Part shown: positions 1 to 7,774 of the stretch, in pieces
Numbering within the stretch: position 1 is the stretch's first letter
Layout: every line of letters begins with the position of its first letter
Assembly (NCBI GenBank): GCA_024222455.1
Contig: JAAEPD010000506.1
Location: 1 to 32,157 of the forward strand
Source: Aureispira sp.
GTDB lineage: Bacteria > Bacteroidota > Bacteroidia > Chitinophagales > Saprospiraceae
Direction of reading: 5' to 3'
Length of the DNA stretch: 32,157 nt
Program-made: the position numbers and the translations under genes
The notes under the pieces: model-generated
The model's database searches: none
Seen by the model: the letters and a program-made list of their open reading frames with translations, nothing else
Told to the model about the DNA's origin: nothing

Positions 1-71
1 ATTTGAGGGTTGCTTTTAAAAGCAATCGGTGGGATTTAGTCATGGAAAAAATTTGGTCGCCTGCGGCTTAA

Positions 72-389
72 ATCCGAAACTTTGAAATACACCCAAAACT
101 AGAAGGGTTACCTCTTCGAGATTCTAAGCTAATTGAGTTACCTGAAACTATTGTTAACTGTAGTAGTTTAGAGCGTCTAGAATTGACCGGTACATTATTG
201 TTAGCACTGCCTAACAACATTGGAAAAATGAGTCAACTCAAATACCTTAGTCTAAGTAAGACTAGCATAGCTAAACTCCCTAATAGCATTACAGAACTCA
301 AACAACTATCTTATCTCTATCTTAGTACTCCTCTCAAAAATGAAAAAGCTAAATGGGAAAATCTATTGCCTAATACTGGAATTTGGTAG
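72..389 (+). pseudogene. Leucine-rich-repeat protein remnant (5' truncated)
   Basis: The reading frame is open from an in-frame stop at 69-71 to TAG at 387-389. It encodes about four LRR units of the bacterial LPxxIxxLxxLxxLxL type, for example LPETIVNCSSLERLEL, LPNNIGKMSQLKYLSL and LPNSITELKQLSYLYL. LRR proteins of this kind bind other proteins. The first unit is already under way shortly after the stop codon and there is no ATG; the only start-like codon in good position is TTG at 183, inside a repeat. A signal peptide or N-terminal cap is absent. I read it as the 3' end of a larger LRR gene whose front was lost by rearrangement or frameshift. A short TTG-started protein is possible but less likely. 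Confidence 0.55.
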
Positions 390-420
390 TTTTGCAGCTT
401 AACAATTAGTATAAAGGTTG

Positions 421-3400
421 ATGGAGAATACAAGTTATGGCAAAACATGGTGGGGAAAGCAATGGCTCGACGCTTTTTATGAGCTGGAACAAAACAATCG
501 TGTATCCAAGGGACTCGTATTGGCCAGTAAAAATGCTGTTTACAACTTTAAGATCAATAAAGAAGGCTTAATTCAATCCAAAATAAAAGAGAATACTCGT
601 TCTTATCAGCAAGTCCTGCAAGCCCTTCCACTTAAAACTAGAGGAACAGAATTTTTCTTGAACACATTGAGTCAATCACCAGAGTTATTAGCTCAATTGC
701 TCAATAAACAGTTACCTACAGAATTATTAGCTTTAGGGCAAAAAAAGAACATCCATTTACTACCAAAAAGTTGGAAGGATATTAATCTAGCCTGCTCTTG
801 TTCAGATCTAGTTGTTCCTTGCAAGCATATCGCAGCACTTATTCATACTATAGCACATAAGATTGATCAAAATCCGTTTCTATTATTCCAAATAAGAGGA
901 CTTGATCTCATAAAAGAACTTCAAACAAGAGGAGTTTCTATAGAGCCTACAAAGCAACTGAAAATTCCTAGCCTAAAGCATTTTACTAAAAAGAGTACTA
1001 CAACGCAAGATTTTGATATAGCACTATCCAATAGCATAGACTTTTCAGTCATTCAAAATCGCTTAGAACAGTACCTTCAGCTACTCAGTGAGCAACAACC
1101 TTTTAGTGAAAAAGATATTAAACCCATTCTCAAAAAAAATTATAAAAAGGCCTATAAATACTATCAAAACCTAGATATAACAAGGCATCAAGTACTAGAT
1201 TATCATCAAAAAATAAAAGCTAGTAATGAACTGGCTTTGATTGTTAATAATAACCTTCAAGCAATCAATCTTTTTGCCATACAAGGCAAGCAACACAGCC
1301 CTTTATTTCCTTCTGATAAGGTAATAGAAACCTGTGTAGAAGTCCTAGAGACAATCCCAGAAGGTGCATTAATACAATATCCTGATTATTTTATTGCCTT
1401 ACATACTATCTATAGATTTAGCATTAAATTGCTCAATACACACAACTATTTACCTCGTTTGGTAACTTGCAGCAAAGGGCATACTATACAATGGATTCCT
1501 GCTTATAATATAGATAACATAACCAAACGGGTAATCCAACAGTTGGTCCATTGCTGCCCAAGCGACCTCCTTTTGCTAGACAACAAAGAACTTACCTTGT
1601 TCCAATCTACAGAACAAATCCACACGATTTGCAGTCTGTTTATTGGCTATTTTATGCAACAAGCTACCGAAATTGTTCTGACAGAGAAGCTACAAACCAA
1701 AATCCAACATTGCTTTTTTAGTAATATCCCAACTGTATTCAATACTCAGACCGAAAAGGCAATTCCTAATCAGTTACAAACATGGTTGAATCAATTTTAT
1801 ATGGGCAATCGCCCCTATCGACCTATCCTAAAAGTAGAAGAGATTATAAAACCAAACGACAATGAGTTTTGTGTTACAATTTTGGTAGAAGACAGCCTAA
1901 ATAGCGATCAAGCTCCTCTTCCTCTCTCTGCATTTTTGGAAGATGCTCAATATGCTAGTCATAGAGCAGAATTGTTAGGAGAGCTGAACACCTTGAGCCA
2001 TTATTATACAGATCTAGCAGTAGTTTTGAGTGCTAAACAGGATAGAACTAAGTCTTATTCAGGTTACTTATTTGCTTTTATTTTGCTAAAAACATTACCT
2101 GTCATTCAGCTATTGAATATACATGTATTGCTCCCCCACTCTTTGCGTCGATTGATTCAACCTAAACTGGGATTGGCTATAAAAGAAAAAGAACCTCAAA
2201 AAGAAGGAGAGGAGAAGGAAAAAGAAACGGGACAGGGTTTCATGAAAGTTGGGGCTATGCTCCAATTTCAATGGCAAGTAGCTTTGGGCAATCAACTCTT
2301 GTCAGCAGAAGAGTTTTTAGAACTAGTAGAGGGCAAATCAGGTATTGTAAAGCTAAAAGATCTTTATGTACATCTGGATCAGGAAGCTATGCGAAAGCTT
2401 CGATTACAATTGGCCAAACCTCCTAAAATCAGTCCTGCAAAGTTAATACAAGCTGCATTGAGTGAGCAATATCAAAATACTAAAGTATCCGTAAGCGCAG
2501 AGGTGCAGGCTCAACTTCAATCGCTCCAAATTGCTCCCAAAATATTACCTCCAGAAGGACTTAAAGCTACCCTTCGCCCCTATCAACAAGTAGGTTATGC
2601 TTGGATGTACAAAAACACTCAACTGGGCCTAGGTTCTTTGATAGCAGATGATATGGGACTGGGCAAAACATTGCAGATTATCACCCTGCTACTTCGATTC
2701 AAAGAAGATGGTTGTTTCCAAAATAAGCAAGCTCTAATCATTGTCCCTACTTCTTTATTGACCAATTGGATACGAGAAATTCAAAAATTTGCGCCTACGC
2801 TCACTGCTGCAATCTATCATGGCAGCAATCGAAAATATCCAAAAAAGCATAATTTAGTTATCACTACTTATGGATTAGCTCGAACAGAGCAAAAGCTGCT
2901 CAACCAACAAGAATATTATTGCCTAGTAATTGATGAAGCTCAAAATATCAAAAACACCTCTACAGCCCAAACTAAGGCTATAAAAGGCATAAAGGCAGAG
3001 TTTAAAATTGCCATGAGTGGCACTCCTGTAGAAAATCGCTTGGCAGAATATTGGAGCATTATGGATTTTGTCAATCAAGGCTATTTAGGAGAGTTAAACG
3101 CCTTTGCAGAAGAATATGCTAAGCCTATTCAGCAAGATAACGATCAACAGAAGTTAGAGGCTTTTCAGAAAATAACAGCCCCTTTTATACTTCGTCGTCT
3201 CAAGACAGACAAAAGCATTATACAAGACCTTCCTGATAAGATAGAAACCAATTATTATGCAGGTTTAGAGGATGAACAAGCTGCTATTTATCAGAATGTG
3301 GTCAACAACACCATGCAACAAATTCGAGAAGCACAAACGGAAGATGATGGTGGCGCTAAAAAACGAATGGGGCTAGTGCTCAAACTTATGGGAGCACTCA

Positions 3401-3984
3401 AACAGGTTTGTAATCATCCTTATCAATATTTGGGAAAAGGCAGTCAATTTGCTCATCTTTCTGGCAAAAGTAAGCTATTAATAGACCTGTTGGATAAAAT
3501 TCAACAGCAAAAAGAAAAGGTGCTCATCTTCACGCAATACCAAAAGATGGGTAGATTGATGTTGCAATGGTTGGAAGAACGCTATGGCCGAAAACCTTTG
3601 TATTTGCATGGTGGAACGCCTCGCAAGCAACGTGACCTAATGGTAGATGCTTTCCAAAATAATAAACAGGATAATATCTTTATACTTTCCCTAAAAGCTG
3701 CTGGAACTGGCCTTAACTTGACAGCTGCCAACCATGTTATACACTATGATCTTTGGTGGAATCCTGCAGTAGAAGCACAGGCTACAGATAGGGCTTATCG
3801 TATTGGACAGAAAAAAAATGTGCAAGTCTATCGCTTTATTTCTAAAGGCACCTTAGAAGAGAATATTGACAATATGATTCAGAGCAAAAAACAATTAGCA
3901 GACTCTACCGTTTTTACAGGTAGTCAGTGGGTTGGCGATCTTTCTGACACAGCTTTGAATGAATGGGTACGGTTGGAGATTTAA
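421..3984 (+). CDS. SWIM zinc-finger SNF2-family DEAD/DEAH helicase
   Basis: This is a large SNF2-type ATP-dependent DNA translocase (HepA/COG0553 superfamily) of about 1187 residues. A SWIM zinc finger lies near residue 126 (CSCSDLVVPCKH, the CxC...CxH pattern), preceded by a WW-rich N-terminus (KTWWGKQWLDAF). A poorly conserved middle region follows, including a Lys/Glu-rich linker near 590-605. The two RecA-like lobes form the last third: Walker A DDMGLGKT near 744, DEAQ near 839, SGTPVENRLAEYW near 866, and the lobe-2 motifs AAGTGLNLTAANHVIHYD and QATDRAYRIGQ near 1121. All catalytic motifs look intact. I start at ATG 421 rather than the adjacent TTG 418. Such proteins remodel protein-DNA or RNA polymerase complexes, and the exact role here is unknown. 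The ATPase/HNH pair follows 69 nt downstream on the same strand, so a shared function is possible but not shown. Confidence 0.93.
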   Translation: MENTSYGKTWWGKQWLDAFYELEQNNRVSKGLVLASKNAVYNFKINKEGLIQSKIKENTRSYQQVLQALPLKTRGTEFFLNTLSQSPELLAQLLNKQLPTELLALGQKKNIHLLPKSWKDINLACSCSDLVVPCKHIAALIHTIAHKIDQNPFLLFQIRGLDLIKELQTRGVSIEPTKQLKIPSLKHFTKKSTTTQDFDIALSNSIDFSVIQNRLEQYLQLLSEQQPFSEKDIKPILKKNYKKAYKYYQNLDITRHQVLDYHQKIKASNELALIVNNNLQAINLFAIQGKQHSPLFPSDKVIETCVEVLETIPEGALIQYPDYFIALHTIYRFSIKLLNTHNYLPRLVTCSKGHTIQWIPAYNIDNITKRVIQQLVHCCPSDLLLLDNKELTLFQSTEQIHTICSLFIGYFMQQATEIVLTEKLQTKIQHCFFSNIPTVFNTQTEKAIPNQLQTWLNQFYMGNRPYRPILKVEEIIKPNDNEFCVTILVEDSLNSDQAPLPLSAFLEDAQYASHRAELLGELNTLSHYYTDLAVVLSAKQDRTKSYSGYLFAFILLKTLPVIQLLNIHVLLPHSLRRLIQPKLGLAIKEKEPQKEGEEKEKETGQGFMKVGAMLQFQWQVALGNQLLSAEEFLELVEGKSGIVKLKDLYVHLDQEAMRKLRLQLAKPPKISPAKLIQAALSEQYQNTKVSVSAEVQAQLQSLQIAPKILPPEGLKATLRPYQQVGYAWMYKNTQLGLGSLIADDMGLGKTLQIITLLLRFKEDGCFQNKQALIIVPTSLLTNWIREIQKFAPTLTAAIYHGSNRKYPKKHNLVITTYGLARTEQKLLNQQEYYCLVIDEAQNIKNTSTAQTKAIKGIKAEFKIAMSGTPVENRLAEYWSIMDFVNQGYLGELNAFAEEYAKPIQQDNDQQKLEAFQKITAPFILRRLKTDKSIIQDLPDKIETNYYAGLEDEQAAIYQNVVNNTMQQIREAQTEDDGGAKKRMGLVLKLMGALKQVCNHPYQYLGKGSQFAHLSGKSKLLIDLLDKIQQQKEKVLIFTQYQKMGRLMLQWLEERYGRKPLYLHGGTPRKQRDLMVDAFQNNKQDNIFILSLKAAGTGLNLTAANHVIHYDLWWNPAVEAQATDRAYRIGQKKNVQVYRFISKGTLEENIDNMIQSKKQLADSTVFTGSQWVGDLSDTALNEWVRLEI

Positions 3985-4011
3985 TGCCTATACTTTTACT
4001 ATAGAATTACG

Positions 4012-4019
4012 TATCTTTG
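4012..4019 (+). promoter_or_regulatory. Candidate Bacteroidota -7 promoter box
   Basis: TATCTTTG matches the Bacteroidota -7 consensus TAnnTTTG exactly and lies 34 nt before the ATG of the ATPase gene. No convincing TTTG -33 box sits at the expected distance upstream, so the call is weak. If real, it would let the ATPase/HNH pair be transcribed independently of the upstream helicase. Confidence 0.3.
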
Positions 4020-4053
4020 AAAATACTATTTTTCATTTTTTAATGCCCATACT

Positions 4054-5331
4054 ATGTATATAGAAAAGGTTAGCATCGAGAATATTCGGTGTATTCATAA
4101 ATTAGAGCTTGATTTCAAGGATATTGATAAAGCTGGCTGGCATGTTATTTTGGGTGATAATGGAGTGGGTAAATCTTCTTTATTACGAGGTATTGTAGCT
4201 ACATTGTTAGGCGATCGCCTATATACTCATCTAAAAATAGTGCCTGAAAAATGGTTAAAAAATAACACATTAAAAGGAATTATTACTTCTAAGGTTTTTT
4301 ACCCTCCAGTATTAGAACCTAAAGCAGATTATAATGATTTAAACAAAGTAGAACAAACATTATCATTTATTAAAAATGATAATAATACTAATATGATATT
4401 TAGCTCTAGTAAAGTAAATATTACATTTAAGCCCAATGAGGTTGGTTTTTCTGCAGCTTATGGGCCATTTCGTAGCTTTTCAGGAAAACATCATGAAGAA
4501 ACAGAGCATTATTATGCCAAACTTTTTGCTCACCAATCTTGTTTTGATGAAGATTTTGCTCTAACTAATAGTTTGGAATGGCTTAGAACTCTTAAATTTA
4601 GGCAACTTGATAAAACATTTAGTACATCCTCAAAAAAAGACAAAACTCTAGATTGGGTAATCCAATTTATAAATAATGCTAATTTACTTCCAAACAATAC
4701 TAAAATCAAGGAAGTTAATTCCAGTGGAGTATTTTTTAAAGATGCATTGGGTAATATTATTTCTGTCTTAGAAATGAGCGATGGTTATCGTTCAGTTTTA
4801 AGCCTAACCTTAGATTTAGTTTATCGATTAGTCTATTTTTATGGGGCAGATGTAACTTTTAAAACTGTTAAAAATAAAGGTGTTTCAATAGATGTACCAG
4901 GAGTAGTCTTAATAGATGAAGTAGATGCTCACCTACATCCAACTTGGCAAACAAAAATAGGCACTTGGTTCACTACACATTTCCCAAATATACAATTCAT
5001 TGTAACCACACACAGCCCTTTGGTTTGTAGAAGTGCTATAAAAGGTTCAATTTGGGAACTAGAACATAGTGAAGATGGTGTTATTGGGCATCAAATAACA
5101 GGTACAGACTATAATCGTTTGGTTTATGGTAATGTGTTGGACGCTTTAGGCACAACTGTTTTTGGGAAAAATATTGGTAGGAGCGAATCTTCTAATAAAA
5201 TGCTCAAAGAACTTGCCATACTCAATATGCGCCAACAACAAGGCGACCTATCAGAAGAAGATCAAACCCAACTTAATAAACTCCGCCAAATCTTCATGAC
5301 AGATGTTGCAGATAACTTCCTTAACGATTAG
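4054..5331 (+). CDS. AAA/SMC-like ATPase, PtuA-like (Septu-type defence)
   Basis: This 425-residue ABC/SMC-type ATPase of the AAA_15/AAA_21 kind starts with the typical MYIEKVSIENIRCI strand. It has Walker A GDNGVGKSS at 34-42, a signature-like segment SDGYRS near 242-247, Walker B VVLIDEVDAHLHP with D288/E289, and a switch histidine in TTHSPL at 318-323. The last 29 nt overlap the start of an HNH nuclease gene in another frame, so the two are almost certainly co-translated. In Septu systems an ATPase of this type (PtuA) forms a complex with an HNH protein (PtuB) and restricts phage. Assignment to Septu is inferred from the gene pair, since ATPases of this class also occur in retron and other defence modules. 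No reverse transcriptase is present nearby. Confidence 0.8.
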   Translation: MYIEKVSIENIRCIHKLELDFKDIDKAGWHVILGDNGVGKSSLLRGIVATLLGDRLYTHLKIVPEKWLKNNTLKGIITSKVFYPPVLEPKADYNDLNKVEQTLSFIKNDNNTNMIFSSSKVNITFKPNEVGFSAAYGPFRSFSGKHHEETEHYYAKLFAHQSCFDEDFALTNSLEWLRTLKFRQLDKTFSTSSKKDKTLDWVIQFINNANLLPNNTKIKEVNSSGVFFKDALGNIISVLEMSDGYRSVLSLTLDLVYRLVYFYGADVTFKTVKNKGVSIDVPGVVLIDEVDAHLHPTWQTKIGTWFTTHFPNIQFIVTTHSPLVCRSAIKGSIWELEHSEDGVIGHQITGTDYNRLVYGNVLDALGTTVFGKNIGRSESSNKMLKELAILNMRQQQGDLSEEDQTQLNKLRQIFMTDVADNFLND

Positions 5332-6184
5332 TACACGAACTCAAAGACTTTTGGCTAATAAACAAGATCAAATAAACATTTTAGCTAATTATACACAAGA
5401 AGTTCAGAAAGCTTCTACCCTTTGGGATGGAAAAAGTTCAACCTCTATTTACTTTAGCGAAATAAAAGCTAAGCTAAAAAAAATGGCTGTAGCCCATCAT
5501 ACTTGCAATTATTGTGAGAATGAAACAGGATCACATGTTGAGCATATTTTTCCTAAATCGCTTTATCCTGATAAGACTTTTGTTTGGGATAACTACCTTT
5601 GGGCATGTAGTATATGCAATTCAGATTATAAAGGATCAAAATTTAAGACATTTAATGCTCCCAATACCCCTCAACATACAGATATAACGCCTCTTAACCC
5701 AAGAAACTACAATCGACCTAACAATGATGCTTTACTTATTAATCCTAGATCAGAAAATCCAATGCATTTTCTATGGTTAGATTTAAAGACAGGTGTTTTT
5801 GTAGAACGTCAAAACCAAAGAACAAGAGATTGGTGGAGAGCAAACTACACAATAGAACTACTTGCATTAAATAATCGAGAAGAATTGGTTAAAGGTAGAA
5901 AAAAAGCATACAATGAATATTGGAATATGCTAAACCGTTATATCAATGTGTTAAATGCGACCAATTTCAATGAACTTGATGCAGCTTATAGTCAAGCAAC
6001 ACCTGTTCCACGTAATAAGGCTTTCAATTTTATACAAACACAATGTTGCTTAAATATTCAAGAAGCAATTTTAACCTATCCTCACCCAACAGTTTGGGAA
6101 GAAATGAAACGGCAACATCTGCACTATCCAAAACTAGCAAATCTATTTACTCAGATACCTACAGCACTAACTTGGAGCATTTAA
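5303..6184 (+). CDS. HNH endonuclease, PtuB-like (retron/Septu TIGR02646-type)
   Basis: This 293-residue protein has a zinc-stabilised HNH fold near residues 65-110. The first zinc knuckle is CNYC (C68, C71), followed by HVEHIFPK (E80/H81, the catalytic His region). Then come FVWDNYLWAC and a second knuckle CSIC with N106 (C102, C105). The order CxxC, EHxxPK, W-N-L, ACxxCN, K is the layout of HNH proteins found with retrons and Septu. The C-terminal 180 residues are helical and of unknown detail. ATG 5303 lies inside the ATPase gene (29-nt overlap), implying translational coupling and a fixed partnership. Predicted role: the DNA- or RNA-cutting effector of an anti-phage system gated by the ATPase. 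The 3' end overlaps the convergent gene by 18 nt. Confidence 0.82.
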   Translation: MLQITSLTISTRTQRLLANKQDQINILANYTQEVQKASTLWDGKSSTSIYFSEIKAKLKKMAVAHHTCNYCENETGSHVEHIFPKSLYPDKTFVWDNYLWACSICNSDYKGSKFKTFNAPNTPQHTDITPLNPRNYNRPNNDALLINPRSENPMHFLWLDLKTGVFVERQNQRTRDWWRANYTIELLALNNREELVKGRKKAYNEYWNMLNRYINVLNATNFNELDAAYSQATPVPRNKAFNFIQTQCCLNIQEAILTYPHPTVWEEMKRQHLHYPKLANLFTQIPTALTWSI

Positions 6185-7591
6185 TTGCTCCAAAAACCAT
6201 TCTCTCTCCGTCAAAGGTTGGGTAGTTTGTATCGCCTCTAGCAACTCATCTTTAGCCCTAGAGGCAAAAGGATTAAGCTTCGTTAAGCGTTGGAGCAATT
6301 GGGCAAAATTAGAATAATTTTGTTCGTGGTAACTCAACACTTTTTTGCGGTGTATAAATACTCGCATACTCGTCAAGAGCGAATCTAAAGGCTCTTTCAA
6401 CTCCGTTTCGTAGTACATTTTGGCCAACATTGTTTTATTATTTAGATTTTGCAAAATGTCCTTAAACATAGTCTGTTGCAAAAGCTCAATAGCTTGATCA
6501 TACTGCTTTTGGGTATAGTACAACCTTGCCAAACACTCATTATACATACGCCTTCTGTGTTTGGCATCTAAATATTTTTGGTAGGTAGGTATGAAATGCT
6601 CTAACCACTCAAACTCCTTTAACTTACAACCAACAATTACCGTATTTCGGTATGTCCAAGGGCTCAATTGGTTATGCTCCATCAGATAACCATATTCTAC
6701 CCCAGCCTTATACAATTCAAAAGCTTGTCGAACATAATCCAACTTACCTGTATTTATCTTTCTTATAATATAATTAATACCCAATAAGTATAGCTCACGC
6801 AGTTCAGGATGTGTGAAAAAATCCTTATATTTATATAGATGTTGCGTGAAATGTTCAAAATAAAAATCATTATTGTTATCCCCATACAAAGCCTTATAAC
6901 AATAATAATAAATACCCACAGCAGGAATATCTATCCAGATATTCTGCTCAACTAAACCTAAAACCTCATCTAAGAGATTTGGAGAATAATCAGCTTTGTA
7001 GACAGCGTTGTGCGACATAAATAGACAAGCTGTTTTAAGTTTCTCAGCACAATAATAAATATCTAAGGTATTGGAAACACTTTGGATATGCGTAGGAGCT
7101 GTACGCTTCTTTCGCTCCGAAAATCGAAATTTAAGCACTTTATATTGATAATCATCTGATAAGTATGCAGCATCTTTTAGGAGTGAGTTTGTGAGCTTAC
7201 GCTCCATACTATTCAAGCGTTTATCTAGCAACTTATCTAAATGCCTTTTGTGTAGCGCATGAGCCATAAATAGAGGCTCTTGATGGACAGTTCTTTTATA
7301 TAGTTGATAGCCCAAAAACTCTTCTAGGTTCTTTAGGAGTAAGTGGTTGATCTGCCTAAAATAGTTTTTATCTAAAGGTTTATTCGGATATAAGGTGCTC
7401 CAAATTAAGTCTTGAGCTAGATATTGTTCTTTGAGTTGAGCATCTTCTATAAAGTAATCATACAATCTCAATAATTCCACATTGGTATTATGAAGAGGAG
7501 ATTGCAACCATTGCCGAAATAAGCGAATTTCTTTTCTGCTGAGAGTTGATAATACTTGGACAAGGTGATTATTTTTCAATTTTAACAACAT
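6167..7591 (-). CDS. Uncharacterised all-helical protein
   Basis: I do not recognise a named family for this 474-residue protein. It starts MLLKLKNNHLVQVLSTLSRKEIRLF, has no signal peptide or membrane segment, and reads as helical throughout. It is rich in Leu, Tyr, Lys and Gln. The stretch ECLARLYYTQKQYDQAIELLQQ, near residue 355 onward, looks like a TPR-type helix pair, so a helical-repeat scaffold in the cytoplasm is plausible. I have the impression that similar long proteins are common as conserved hypotheticals in Saprospiria, but I cannot check this here. It is transcribed away from the T9SS gene at 7775, with a very AT-rich 183-bp divergent spacer, and converges on the HNH gene. Confidence 0.85.
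   Translation of the reverse strand: MLLKLKNNHLVQVLSTLSRKEIRLFRQWLQSPLHNTNVELLRLYDYFIEDAQLKEQYLAQDLIWSTLYPNKPLDKNYFRQINHLLLKNLEEFLGYQLYKRTVHQEPLFMAHALHKRHLDKLLDKRLNSMERKLTNSLLKDAAYLSDDYQYKVLKFRFSERKKRTAPTHIQSVSNTLDIYYCAEKLKTACLFMSHNAVYKADYSPNLLDEVLGLVEQNIWIDIPAVGIYYYCYKALYGDNNNDFYFEHFTQHLYKYKDFFTHPELRELYLLGINYIIRKINTGKLDYVRQAFELYKAGVEYGYLMEHNQLSPWTYRNTVIVGCKLKEFEWLEHFIPTYQKYLDAKHRRRMYNECLARLYYTQKQYDQAIELLQQTMFKDILQNLNNKTMLAKMYYETELKEPLDSLLTSMRVFIHRKKVLSYHEQNYSNFAQLLQRLTKLNPFASRAKDELLEAIQTTQPLTEREWFLEQLNAPS
6172..6193. terminator. Hairpin at convergent gene ends
   Basis: TTGGAGCA (6172-6179) and TGCTCCAA (6186-6193) form a perfect 8-bp stem around a 6-nt loop. It sits on the tail-to-tail overlap of the HNH gene (stop 6182-6184) and the minus-strand gene (stop 6167-6169). 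No clear U-tract follows on either strand, so it may be a weak or Rho-assisted bidirectional terminator. Confidence 0.4.
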
Positions 7592-7774
7592 TAAATAAAT
7601 TATAAAAAAACATATACTATTAATAATACAGAACTAGAACATAACTATAAAAAGGATTTAGATAAAAAACCTATTATAAATATAATAAATTATAGCTCAA
7701 ATAAGTTTTTGGGGTTTTCATTTTTTTGCAAGACGTTTGTATTGTCAAGACCAAAGATTTAAATAAATAACAAC

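Noticed and set aside
418-420. TTG at 418 as the start of the SNF2 gene
   Set aside because: ATG at 421 follows immediately in frame and is the better start; only one residue differs.
2110-2295. Minus-strand reading frame opposite the SNF2 gene
   Set aside because: Phe/Leu-rich product is the antisense of the Lys/Glu-rich linker (near 2180-2240), not a gene.
4054-6184. Retron (reverse transcriptase plus ATPase/HNH)
   Set aside because: The ATPase and HNH fit retron-associated effectors, but no reverse transcriptase motif (YADD) or msr-msd region is present within the window.
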